DNA of 64,000 bases from Heloderma charlesbogerti (GCA_026122225.1 JANEZZ010001497.1:868001-932000), one strand, 5' to 3'; shown: positions 44,277 to 54,486, counted from the first letter of the stretch. Numbers and translations are program-made. The notes: generated from the letters alone by a model not told the origin.

Positions 44277-45067
44277 GGAAGAAGACGTCATTAAGAGGCT
44301 TGTAGCTGGAACGGTCTCTCTTGAGTACATAAGAAATGTCACTAAGCAGTCTTTTGAAAATCTGTAAGTAAATATTAGTATTCCTTTATGTGTAACTTAT
44401 CCCTTTAGTAAATGAAGTTGTTTAATAGATCATCTGGTCTCTACTGTTGATGCCCATCTCATGCCTAAACCGCTTACACTAACAATTAAGAAGTTTTAAG
44501 ATATTCTCAGAGAACTGGTGGCAGTAGAGAAGGTCAGCTTATTGAACTCTGAATCATAGAGGCAGAGAGTTCCTTAGGCCCTGAAATGTAAGTATTTCCT
44601 AAAAATAAGAAACCCTGTAGGCGGGATTGCCCAGTGAAGGAGCAGTTTCCCCATAGGTAGTGGTGGCAGTGGGAGAGTAAACCCCCATACAAGTCCAGGC
44701 AGCTTTGGGACACTATGTGGAACAAAGTGCCACCCTTGCCAGGTGGGCATTGTCCCCCTCATGGTCAGTGGCAGCAGCAGGAAGAGCAGGCAGAAAAGCA
44801 AGCAGGGGCAGATGGCAGAGGATTCTGGCAGAGGCAGGAGGCAGTGAGAGCTACGTATATTTGTGGGGAGCTGTCTGCTCAATGCAGGTCCCTCCAAGTT
44901 ACAAATAAAGCCCCCCACCCCTTCCATTTCTACTCCACATACATAGTGAATTGACTATTCAGCTCAGTTCATTTATTTGTTTTACCCATGGACAGCAGCA
45001 CAAAATTAGAAACAATAGAGATTAAGACAGTTGCTTTAAAAAACACAAAAACCATTGAACCTTTGGT

Positions 45068-45252
45068 TAGCGGCCCTAGCTCAGAGATAGAGCATAAGCT
45101 TTCTATGCAGGAGGCCCCAATTTCTATCCTGGTGTCTCCATGCAGGGCAGGAAAAACCCCTGGAGAGCTGCTCCCAGTCACTGTCAACAATAGAGGGCTA
45201 GATGGATGAAGGGTCGCACTCAGGAAAAGGCAGCTTCCTTCATTCCTATGAA
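45068..45252 (+). mobile_element. tRNA-derived SINE in promoter block, copy 2
   Basis: Homologous to 8478-8672, with a better preserved box A (TAGCTCAGAGATAGAGCA). Confidence 0.72.
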
Positions 45253-45383
45253 CCCACAACATATCCTGTTATTGAAGCCCTTTGGCTTCTTGAGGAATAA
45301 CACGCCAAGAGTTTCTTCCACTTGACATGTTGCATAAGGATTGTTAATTCACAGGGCTGACGTGTCAGTATATTCCAGAGCTG

Positions 45384-45391
45384 TATAAATA
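45384..45391 (+). promoter_or_regulatory. TATA box of locus B leader exon
   Basis: TATAAATA lies 109 bp before the ATG at 45493. It is identical in sequence and position to the copy at 8805. Confidence 0.72.
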
Positions 45392-45492
45392 GGTGGCTAT
45401 TCAGCCCTTTCAAAGACATAGACCCTTCAGAACGCTTTGACTCCATCTTCTTCTCTGGTTGTCCAACTTGAGATCCCAGTCAACCTTCAACC

Positions 45493-45550
45493 ATGCAGAT
45501 GGGATGGCTTTTCATTGCTGTCCTTTCAGGGATGGTCTTGCTGTCTTCAG
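45493..45550 (+). CDS. Beta-defensin leader exon, locus B
   Basis: A 58-nt, phase-1 leader exon encoding MQMGWLFIAVLSGMV.. as at 8914, with one base different (TTTATT versus TTCATT, silent) and the same donor CAG|GTAAGG. A 950-bp foldback element sits 10 bp into the intron, bringing extra donor-like AGGTAAGT motifs close to the real donor. The next matching exon is at 49624. Confidence 0.82.
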
Positions 45551-45560
45551 GTAAGGCCAT

Positions 45561-46510
45561 TAGGGATGTCAGAGAATTCCGCCACAGATCTCGGTGAGGC
45601 CGAATGCCAGTGCATTCAGCCCCCTGAACTCCGTGGCGGAACAGCCTGCCCCCCCACTCCCCCTGCGGATCCCCCCCGGGATGAGACTCACCTGGGGTGG
45701 ATCTTCCAGGCGGCGGCGGCGGCTCTGGCAGTGGCTTCAGCAGTGGCAGTGGCGGTGGCCGGTCTTCCGATTGGCTGCTGCCGCCGCCGTTTCCGTGCTT
45801 GTGTAAAAAAATAAATAAAAAAAGATGTGATAGGCTACGTAAAGATTTACGGAGCCTATCATGGCTAGATTTTAAAAAAAAGAAAAAAAAGACGTGATAG
45901 GCTACGTAAATCTTTACGTAGCCTATCATGGTTGGGTGGGTTTAAAAAAAAAAAACGTGTACGCAAATGGCGACAGCTACGGCCACCGCCATTTGCATTA
46001 CTTCTTTTTACCGTCTTAATCTACGTAAATATTTACGTAGGCTATGACGGCGAAAATAAAGGGGAATGCAAATAGTGTAGCGGGCACTATTTGCGTCCCC
46101 TTTTGATTCGCCGTTTTAGCCTACGTAAAGATTTACATAGGCGAAAATGGTGAATGAAAAAGGGATGCAAATAGAGCCCGCTACGCTATTTGCGTTCCCC
46201 TTTATTTTCGCTGTCATAGTCTATGTAAATATTTATGTAGATTAAGATGGCCAAAAAGAAGGAACACAAATGGCAGCGGCCATAGCCATCGCCATTTGCG
46301 TACGCGTGTTTTTTTTTTACCCAGAGCCTTCTGCAGCCGGAAATCTGGCTGCGGATGGCTCTGGCCTGGCTGGGCCGGGCCTGGCCGGCTGCTCCGCGGA
46401 GCTGCTGCAGAGCACAGCCGGCCGTTTGAGGATTCCGGGGGGAGGAACGGGGCACCTCCCCCCCCCATCAGCATAATCCGTGAAAGGTAAGTCACTTTCA
46501 TACATCCCTA
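45561..46510 (+). mobile_element. hAT-like foldback element in intron 1 of locus B, empty site known
   Basis: Left flank AAGGCCAT, right flank (A)TAGGCCAT. The paralogue at 8971-8985 reads GGTAAGGCCATACATC without insertion. B-left / A-right, 950 bp. It contains GTCTTAATCTACGTAAATAT, TTTTAGCCTACGTAAAG and ATAGGCTACGTAAAGATTT stems. Confidence 0.94.
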
Positions 46511-46903
46511 ATAGGCCATACATCAACTTTTAAAACATTCGGACATATTCCCGTCTTGGATTTTATGATGTGTTTGATTATTTTATGTTTCCTTGGGAGG
46601 GCTCCTATCCTGAAAAGCCGCCAAGAAATATTTTAAAGCAATAAAATAAATGATAGAACTATAGAATGAAAATGCAGAGAAAGGGTGATTGGTCATTCTG
46701 AATGGGGACGAGTGACTTGTTTTCTATGGGAAGGACCACCATACTGGGGCAAGCATAAAATGAGCTTTTCTTAAAACAAACAAACCCCAAAACAAAAAAC
46801 CTACCTGAGAAAACCTCCTTCTATGCTTGTGCAAATATATATAAAAAAGAGCAGTATCCTTCAAAGATTATTGGATGCTATCATCTTCACTTTGGGGCTG
46901 AAT

Positions 46904-47582
46904 TAGGGATGCTGTAGAAATCTGTCACAGACTCAAATGAGGCCAGATTCCAAAGAATCTGACCTCCAGAGTCCATGGCAGACCAACTGCACTTATCTCC
47001 GGGTCCAGAGGAGCTCCTGTGGGGCGGATCTCTAGCTTCCTAAAAAAATGCTACGCTTACTGATTGATTGATTGATTGATTTGATTTATTAGCCACCCAT
47101 CTGGCCAGCTGCCTGGCCACTCTAGGCAGCATACAATACTAGTAATAAATTTACATAATCAACTGAACCAAACAACATAACAAAACAACACTACTCTAAA
47201 AAAACCCTAACCCACCCAAAATGCCCTCCTGAGCAGCCAGGTTTTTAAAGCCTGGTGGAAGCTCATCAAAGATGCCATTAGCTTATTGCAGGAGAGATAC
47301 AGCTGTAAAGGTCATACTGGATGCCAGCTGCAATTTAGGTAAAAGTAAGTGCTTTATGGCCGCAAATGGCATAAAATATGCCATTTACGGCTGTAATTTT
47401 CCCGCAATAGACTAATGGCAGCCTCCATTAGTGTATCACATTTTTTAGAAAGCTGGAGAGCTGCTCCACCAACTCCAGTGGATGCAGCAGGGCTCTGGAG
47501 GATTCTGTGGGTCCTCAAGCAGCCTGAATTGTCCCGCAGCAGAACCCCCTGGACTGGACAGTGGGGGGGTTGTACATCTCTA
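46904..47582 (+). mobile_element. Diverged D-type foldback element carrying an L2-like tail
   Basis: The duplication is GGCTGAAT / GGCTGGAT (7 of 8). It starts TAGGGATGCTGTAGAAATC, followed by CCAGATTCCAAAGAATCTG, and ends GTTGTACATCTCTA. An L2-like 3' segment with (ATTG)n (about 47060-47330) is inserted. The remaining interior has CGCAAATGGCATAAAATATG..CCATTTACGGC. Confidence 0.75.
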
Positions 47583-47650
47583 GGCTGGATTAATACCTCT
47601 TACAAGATTCTGAGTGGTCCTGTTAATCCAATGGTGGGCAACCTGTATGG

Positions 47651-48078
47651 TAGGGCAGATGCCCTACCTGCCGGTCCATCAGCAATCCGTTACTCCACCA
47701 GGAATCCTCAGCTGGCTCCGCTCTGTGGCAATTCTGCGGAGCTCCCGGCCATCTCCGAAGCGCCAGCGATATGGCTGCCATGCCATATTGCTGGCTGAAG
47801 GGGACTGACTGCGGACACAAATGGCTGCATTTGCGGCCGCATTACCTCAAACTAAGACCTTTACAGCCGCAAAGGGTGTCCTGGGCGCCATTTGCATCCG
47901 CAGTCAGTCCCCTTCAGCCAGCGATACTGCATGGCAGCCATATCGCTGGCAATCCGGCCAAAGGGGATTCTGTGGGGAGGCAGAGGTAAGTGTTCCATTC
48001 TGTCATGGACTCCGGGGGGCTGGATTCTTTAGAATCTGGCCTCATTGGAGTCTGTGGCGGAATTCCACCTGTGCCCCA
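47651..48078 (+). mobile_element. Diverged D-type foldback element with 64-bp hairpin arms
   Basis: Arms 47762-47825 and 47887-47950 are near-perfect reverse complements (GCCAGCGATATGGCTGCCAT.. and ..ACTGACTGCGGA..). The right module has GGATTCTTTAGAATCTGGCC and TGTGGCGGAATTCCACC. CAGAGGTAAGTGTTCC is the outward donor motif. The termini are degenerate (TAGGGCAG / GCCCCA). Confidence 0.65.
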
Positions 48079-48134
48079 TGGGCGGCATATAGCCAGCAGC
48101 CACTGTCCATGTGGCTCCCAATGATTCTCTTGTA

Positions 48135-48297
48135 TATTCAAGTGGCTTGATCAAGACACTGCCACCAAAAAAGGAAAAGAAACGCTGCCTGGATGGATCA
48201 TGTAAGCATAGAACCAAATGCAGAGCAGGGCAGCCAAAGGAAAGAGTCTGTAAGAATGATGTTCTAGGCACTGAGCTCTGTGGTCTGGCCTCCGAGT
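48135..48297 (+). pseudogene. Cysteine-rich, defensin-like exon candidate
   Basis: After a weak acceptor (TATTCAAG|TG) one frame encodes a Lys-rich segment, then five cysteines spaced C-x4-C-x5-C-x8-C-x9-C, and stops at TGA (48295-48297). It contains KKRCLDGSCKHRTKC and VCKNDV. The last CC pair of a defensin is not present, and the phase does not fit the leader exon at 45493. It lies between leader and cysteine exon of locus B. It may be a decayed relative or a chance frame. Confidence 0.35.
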
Positions 48298-48433
48298 GAG
48301 TGTTTGCACCTCACTGCTTTCCTGTTCCTCTCTTCTTTCTCCTAATGGTGGCAGCTTGATCACATTGCTCAAAGGTAGAAGAGATGCCTTGGGGGCCCTA
48401 TGGAGAGTGCTTTCAAAGGGCATCCCTCCCAGT

Positions 48434-49145
48434 TAGGGATGTCAGAGAATTTGGCCACGAATCTCGGGGAGGCTGAATGCCAGTGCATTCGGTCGCCCGA
48501 AATTGGTGGCGAAATGGTCTGCCATCCCCCGCCCCTGCCCCAGGACGGGACTTACCTTGGGCGAATCCTCCTGGCGGCAGCGGCAGCTCCGGCGGCAGTT
48601 CAGAGGCGGTGCGGTGGCGGCGGCTCCGGCAGCCGGTCTTCTGACCGGCTGCTGCCGCTGCCATTTCCAGTAAAAAACCAAAAAAACATGATAGGCTACG
48701 TAAAGATTTACGTAGCCTATCATGGCTAGATTTTTAAAAATACCGTGATAGGCTACGTAAATGTTTACGTAGCCTATCACAGCTGAGTAAAAAAAGAAAA
48801 AAAAACGTACGTACATACCATTTGCGTACATACCATTTGCGTACGCGCGGGTTTTTTGTTTTTTTGTTTTTACTCAGCTGTGATAGGCTACGTAAACATT
48901 TATGTAACCTATTGCAGCTGACTGCAGGGACTCAAACGGCAGCGGCTACGGCCGCCACCATTTGCGGCCCAGCCGGCCAGGATTCGGGGGTGGAGGGACG
49001 GAGCACCTCCCCCCAGGCCAGAATTTCGGGGGTGGAGGGACGGAGCACCTCCCACCCGGCCAGAATTTTGGGGGGAGGGACGGAGCGCCTCCCCCCCACC
49101 GCGAATCAAATTTTGTTCAAAGTAAGTGACTTTCGTACATCCCTA
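48434..49145 (+). mobile_element. hAT-like foldback element, complete, perfect TSD
   Basis: The perfect duplication is CTCCCAGT (48426-48433 and 49146-49153). B-left / A-right (AAAGTAAGTGACTTTCGTAC-ATCCCTA). A T-tract followed by TTTTTACTCAG|CTGTGATAGG near 48850-48880 looks like a splice acceptor. Confidence 0.93.
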
Positions 49146-49623
49146 CTCCCAGTACAGGTAGGAGGTAGCCCCTCCTCGAGGAGAGAGATAAAATCCACTG
49201 GAAAGTGCAGATCCAGCCTTCATCTCCATGCTCAGGCTCGGAGGGGACTGTGTCTTCCCCTGCGGTGCAGAGATACCATGTCTATGCATGAGAATGAACT
49301 AAAGGATGTTCATGTATGAATGGATGGGAAGGTGAGTGGGTGCTGGGTCCCAACGGGTGCATGGGGGCTAGGGCTGCTGAATGGGGGTCCACCCACTCCT
49401 GCCTTGCCCAGAGTGTGGCACATTCCCTACAATGTCTTCCCTAGATGTTGGCTCTGGCTGGCATAGAAATACAACTCACAGGGGGAAGGTCCTATAAAAA
49501 CCTTAGCCCTATGGATCACCCATGGTTCATCCAAGCAAGGAAAACATCACACTGAATACAACACAGATGAAAATTGCTGAGTCTCATAAGTATTTCATTG
49601 TCCAACTCTCTTTGCTTGTGCAG
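49146..49623. other. Intron sequence of locus B
   Basis: No repeat family is recognised. It ends in a polypyrimidine tract (CAACTCTCTTTGCTTGTGCAG) that forms the acceptor of the cysteine exon. Confidence 0.5.
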
Positions 49624-49763
49624 ATGTCACGGGAGACCCAGGAGATCCAGTCAGCTCTAAGCAGTGTTATTCAATGGGTGGTGCTTGCCGATATCTGGGG
49701 TGTGTAAAGGGAACACATATTGCACGATGTCAAATGTACAATTTCCAGTGTTGTAGAAGGTAA
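49624..49763 (+). CDS. Beta-defensin cysteine exon, locus B
   Basis: A strong acceptor (CTTTGCTTGTGCAG|AT) gives phase 1, matching the leader at 45493. The exon encodes a short propiece (DVTGDPGDPVSSKQ) and six cysteines spaced C-x6-C-x4-C-x8-C-x6-CC, ending QCCRR. This is the classic beta-defensin framework with a net basic charge, consistent with a secreted antimicrobial peptide. TAA at 49761-49763 ends the frame and overlaps a perfect donor (AAG|GTAAGT, from 49760). The message can therefore stop here (two-exon gene) or splice on in phase 2 to 52693. The two-exon reading is simplest. Confidence 0.9.
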
Positions 49764-50143
49764 GTCCAAAAAGATAGTAAAATGCCATTCTCACTTTCAA
49801 GTAGAATTTATTTAATACAAATGAAGGTACTGTCGAAGTTTACATATTTATTTTATGTACTTCCCATTGAAATCTGACCACAATGGTTCAAAATTTGGCA
49901 ACAAAAATTGGAGGTTTTTAAAATTTTAATTATAAGAAGAAGAAACCCCAAATAACTAAGACTCTTCGGTATAGACTTATCAGAGAGGGAGGTTGGAGGA
50001 ATCCCATGTTTAAACCTTTATTATGAAGCATTCCAGATCCGCAATTTGCTCTCAATATTGGCAGTTAGAAAAAAAGAAGCAAAACAGTGGGTAAGAATAG
50101 AGCAATCTTTGTTACAAAAGAATTTTTATATATATCTACTTAA

Positions 50144-50183
<40 letters not shown>

Positions 50184-50195
50184 AGATAAAACAGA
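49764..50195 (+). mobile_element. AT-rich sequence and start of L1-like fragment
   Basis: From about 50000 the plus strand resembles the L1 ORF2 C-terminal region. A (TA)n microsatellite spans about 50148-50180. Confidence 0.5.
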
Positions 50196-50779
50196 GTATG
50201 CAAATTCCTCATTCGACGTTAAAACCAGTTTGGAAAGTATGGAAATTTCAGAAGGAAAAATTTATTCCTGGGATTTCTGCTCTTATCCCCATCAGCAGAC
50301 ACACAGATTTTCATTCCAATGATAGATTAATAATTAAAGAAATTTTAGAAGATGTAAATCTAGGGAAATTACAAGAGTATTATGTAAAAAGACAACCTCT
50401 CTTTTGGGATTATTGGAGGAATTTGTTGTTGTTGTTCAGTCGTTCAGTCATATCCGACTCTTCGTGACCACATGGATCATAGCACGGGAACTAACCCATT
50501 TTGAAAAATTAATACAGAATATTTCAGGAGAGGAAGTAGGTCTGGTTTCACAATTATATGAAATGTTAATTGAGATCGATATGGGATCTAAAATAAATTT
50601 TAAAAGAGTATGGGAAATGGAATGGAATGTAGATATTGAAGATAACAGTGGAATAATATGTGGAATAGATTTCCGTATAAATCAATCTCAACCAAGTTTA
50701 TGGAGACAGCTTAAAAAATAATACAGAGATGGTACCTGACTCCAGTCAGGATAGCCTATGTGGTGGGATTGTGAGAAAG
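50196..50779 (+). mobile_element. L1-like LINE ORF2 C-terminal fragment
   Basis: The plus strand reads L1 C-terminal coding (..ILEDVNLGKLQEYYVKRQ.., later ..YTEMVPDSSQD/WYLTPVRIAY-type codons near 50720). A BovB 3' tail in minus orientation is inserted at 50423-50485. The fragment is cut off by the foldback element at 50780. Confidence 0.75.
50423..50485 (-). mobile_element. BovB 3'-tail fragment
   Basis: GTTGTTGTTCAGTCGTTCAG followed by CCGACTCTTCGTGACC is the reverse complement of the BovB 3' terminus seen at 23380-23437. Confidence 0.85.
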
Positions 50780-51653
50780 TAGGGATGTACAAAAGTCACT
50801 TACCTTTTCGCAGGGGTGCTTCGCGGTGGGGAGGAGGCGCTTCGCTTCTCCCCCCAAAGTTCAGGCGAGGGGGGGAGGCATCCCGCCTCGCCCGGCTGAA
50901 ATTCAGGCCAAGGGGGGAGGCGCCCCACCTCTCCTGGATGAAATTCAGGCCGGGGAGAAGCTCCCCATCTCCCTGGCCGCAAAAGAAAAAGTGAAAAAAA
51001 TTCACGGCTAGATTTCCAAAGTCAGCCGTAATAGGCTATGTTAATCATCACATAGCCTATCACGGGTGACTTTGGGGGGAAAAAAAGTGCGTACGCAAAT
51101 GGCAGCGGCCCATGGGCGCCGCCATTTGTGTTCCTTATTTTGGCGCGTCTAGTCTACATAAAGATTTACGTAGACTACAGCGAAAATAAGGGCAATGCAA
51201 ATAGCCTTACCCTTATTTTCGCCGTAGTCTACGTAAATCTTTACGTAGACTACCCATGCCCAAATAAGGAACGCAATTGGCGGCGCCCATGGGTTGTTCT
51301 TTTTTTTCAAAGTCAGCCGTGATAGGCTATGTAAAGATTTACACAGCCTATCATGGCTGATTTTGAAAATCTAGCCGTGATAGGCTATGTAAATCTTTAC
51401 GTAGCTGCCTATCACGTTTTTTTTTTTTTTACTTTACTTGGAAATGGCAGCGGTGGCAGCCTGTTGGAAGACCGGCCGCCGCCGCAATGCCGCCCAACCA
51501 CCGCCGGGACCCACCGCGGCAAGGGACAGTCGCACGAGGTAAGTCCCATCATGGGGGGGCGGGGGCGGAGAATTTCCCCACCAATTTCGGGGGGCCGAAT
51601 GCGTTGGCATTCGGCGTCCCAGAGATTCATGGAGAAATTTTCCGACATCCCTA
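50780..51653 (+). mobile_element. hAT-like foldback element, mismatched flanks
   Basis: A-left (TAGGGATGTACAAAAGTCAC) / B-right (GGAGAAATTTTCCGACAT-CCCTA). The left flank is L1 (TGAGAAAG) and the right flank is L2 (CATTGCAG), with no duplication. This suggests recombination between two separate elements that removed the sequence between them. Confidence 0.85.
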
Positions 51654-52255
51654 CATTGCAGTAATCCAGACGAGAAGTTATCAGAGCGTGGATAACTGTA
51701 GCTAGGCTCTCTCTGTCCAGATATGTGCGTAGTTGGTATACCAGCCTAAGCTGATAAAAAGTGCTCCATGCCACTGAGTTCACCTGTGCCTCAAGTGACA
51801 GTTCTGGATCCAAGAGCACCCCCAAACTACGAACGTGATGCTTTAGGGGGAGTGCAACCCCCTCCAGAACAGGTTGAATATCACCTAGCCGGGCAGACGA
51901 ACCACCCACTAACAGTACCTCCGTCTCTTGTCTGGATTGAGTTTCAGTTTATTGCCCCTCATCCAGGCCATTACCATGCCCAGGCACTGATTTGGAACAG
52001 CCACTGCCTCACCTGGTTTTGATGAGAAAGAGAGGTAGAGCTGGTTGTCATCTGCATATTGATGGCACCTCAGCCCACACCTCCGGATAACCTCCCCCAG
52101 CAGTTTCATGTAGATGTTAAACAGCATGGGGATAAAATAGAGCTCTGTGGAACCCCATGGCACAATTGCCATGGCACAGAGCAATAATCCCCCAGCACCA
52201 CCTTCTGGAATTGGCCATCCAAGTAGGAGCGGAACCACTGTAGTGCAGTGCCTCC
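51654..52255 (-). mobile_element. L2-like LINE reverse-transcriptase fragment, minus strand
   Basis: The minus strand reads ..LFNIYMKLLGEVIRRCG.., YADDNQLYLSF, ..KLNPDK.., GVALPLKHHVRSLGVLLDP and ALITSRLDYCNV. It carries frameshifts and is truncated at the foldback element on the left. Confidence 0.83.
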
Positions 52256-52692
52256 AGGATGAGTTTTGTATGTTTGTTATTATTGATGCGCTGGGCTTGG
52301 ACCAAAATAAAAATATTCATTCATTCAACATGGGAAATTGCCCTTTTGGGAAAACTCACAGAAAAAACTGACAATTATAAAGGGCATAAAAAAGAAGGAA
52401 TCATTTCATGTGGACTGGTGACCTTTTAGTATACATACATATCTATCTGCAATAAGGACTAAAGTACCCAGCACATTTGAAATGCTTTGTTGGAGTTGAA
52501 GAAATACATTTATGAAATTTATGTATTAATTATGTATTAGTTTTCATCAAGGAAAATATATGTTTATACTTAAGGACTCACCTTGCTGATTGGGTTTGAG
52601 ATATATATATATTCCCAGTGGGATGTTGTATGTGTGTGGGGGGAGGTTTTTTGTTTTTTGTTCCTAGTAAGCAAACATATATTTTTTTTAAG
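52256..52692. other. Unclassified sequence, intron if locus B has a third exon
   Basis: AT-rich with a small (TA)n. It ends in a T-tract (ATATATTTTTTTTAAG) that could be an acceptor. Confidence 0.4.
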
Positions 52693-52798
52693 GAGGTCCA
52701 AAAAGATGGCAATATACGGAGAACAACAGTGTGGCCCTAAATCGAATTCCTTTTATAGGTGCAATGTCTTTGAAGAAAGCACAAGCCTATACAAATAG
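52693..52798 (+). CDS. Possible third exon of defensin locus B, stop codon supplied by transposon
   Basis: From a T-tract acceptor ending AAG| at 52692, phase 2 (matching the donor at 49760) gives a basic, cysteine-containing tail (RSKKMAIYGEQQCG.. then YRC..). The frame ends at TAG 52796-52798, which is the first three bases of the foldback element TIR. Without the insertion the frame would run a few codons further to a TAA. The exon is supported only by phase and acceptor. The upstream TAA at 49761 allows a simpler gene. Confidence 0.35.
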
Positions 52799-53369
52799 GG
52801 ATGTATGAACTCACCCCCATCTAGGTTCTCCAGACTCCTGCCCAGTCCCTGCCCCCACTTGCCAGTTCCCAGACTACACTCAAGCCCCTCCCACTCTTGG
52901 TGAGCAGCCCGCACTCACCCCAGTAGTCTCATTGAGCTCCGCAGTCACCATTTCTAAAAAAAAAAAAAAAAGGCAATCGGAAAAATGTGTTTTTGTATGC
53001 CCAGAAATGCACATTTTTGTGAATGCTCACATGTGGAATGCACATTTTTGTGAAGGCACACATTAGTGTGTGTACGCAAATATGCATTTTTCATAAAATA
53101 CACATTTTTGTGCATGTGCAAATATGCACATTCACAAAATGAACATTTTTGCATGTGTGCAAATTTGTGCATTTTTGCAATTGCCATTTTATTTCCTAGA
53201 AAATAGTAACTGTGGAACTCAACAAGGCTGCCAGGGTGAGTGCAGGGCGCTTGTTGAGGGTGGGCAGGGGGTGAGCAGGGGCAGGGGCTTGGTGAGCGGG
53301 GCTGGGGGGTGCAGACAAGAGCAGGTCCACCGGATTCCTGGACTGAATCGGGCACCTGTGCCATCCCTA
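52796..53369 (+). mobile_element. Diverged TAGGGATG element with CACATTTTTGTG repeats
   Basis: It starts TAGGGATGTATGAACTCACC and ends GTGCCATCCCTA. The flanks TATACAAA / AATACAAA share ATACAAA. The interior differs from the rest of the family: ACATTTTTGTGNATG units repeat over 53000-53170, and the GC-rich arms (CCTGCCCAGTCCCTGCCCCC / GGGGGTGCAGACAAG) are complementary in style. Confidence 0.75.
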
Positions 53370-54045
53370 ATACAAAAACTGCATGTAACATAACCAAAAT
53401 ATGAAGTGGTAGTTGTAATTCAAATACATAATAATTACTATTAAAGTACATTTTGAAAGGTTTTGTGAGGATTGTTTCTGGAGTATGCCTTACTTAAAAA
53501 AGAATAAGATGTTGTACCACTATGCCATTTCTGAGTAGTTTCAAAAGGAGATGAGAAATCAAGATGTGGGCACATATGTTCTTGTTCCGAAATTTCTCAG
53601 CTCTCTCCAAAATAGTTATATGTTTCCTGAACAGCTGGAGTGTGATGCTTAACAAAGAAAGGAAATTAAACTCAGTGAACAGTGAGCTCTCTTTAACAAT
53701 GAACTATTATGTTTTCTAACATTCCCACCTATAGTCTGGGAGTGCTATATTTCTTTCATTTCCTTGGTCAGCAACTCTGAACAATATTGTTTTTAGGCTT
53801 ACTTAACCCTGACCTATTTTCAGTTCTATTCACTTATAAAAATATTTCCTTTCATCTTCCCCTGTATACATCATAAACAGGAAATACCAGCAATGTGATC
53901 TTTGCTACTAACTTGCCAGCATTGTTTCAAGCTTCTTACCTGAACTATATCTTATTCTCCATCTCCCTATCCCCCCACCCATCCTCAGTTTAGGTGAAAA
54001 ACATCTGGCCTTATTTTCCACTTGTAACTTAGATTAACAATGGTA
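53370..54045. other. Unclassified AT-rich sequence
   Basis: No exon or repeat family is recognised. Confidence 0.45.
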
Positions 54046-54486
54046 GTCAGAGGGGGCAACCTATGGTTGCTAGAGAGCGGCTAGATGGCGATAGGATATC
54101 CTGTTTTCTGGGAACTGACCTTGGATCCCATGCTCCAAGGTTGGTTCCCAGAGAACCGACCTCCGCCCACTTCCGCACTGCCTTGGAGGCAGCATGGAAC
54201 AGCCCCGTCCTCCGTGCTCACAAGAGGAGCACAGAGCGGCCAAAAAGGGGTGTGTCTGGGGGCATTCCAGGGTGGGGAGGGCGGAAATGATGTGTCCTAC
54301 AGCAGCCTCCTTCCCCACTCAGCCCTACCATGGCTAGACAGCTGCAATCGGCTGTCTACCTGAAAATGCAGAGCAGGAGGAGCACGGAGGGAATGATCCC
54401 ATCCATGCTTCTCCTGCCCTGCTTTTTGGATAGGCAGTTGCCTCTGAGTTTGGAGGTGGCCACCTATCTGGATAGGATTGAGCCCT
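54046..54486 (+). mobile_element. Second repeat family, long copy
   Basis: It begins GGGGCAACCTATGGTTGCTA and ends GATAGGATTGAGCCCTA. It holds the GGGAACTGACCTTGG / CCAAGGTTGGTTCCC inverted pair (about 54112-54151) and GCTAGACAGC..GCTGTCTACC. It matches 7471-7913 along its length. Confidence 0.7.

Larger units (their letters stand above)
42312..46895 (+). repeat. Defensin promoter/leader duplication, copy 2
   Basis: Homologous to 5943-9365, with three foldback elements inserted (42496, 43425, 45561). It lacks the two insertions seen at 6632-7913, so CACTAACAATTAAGAAG near 44480 is the uninterrupted form. The leader exon, TATA box and SINE are preserved. Confidence 0.85.
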
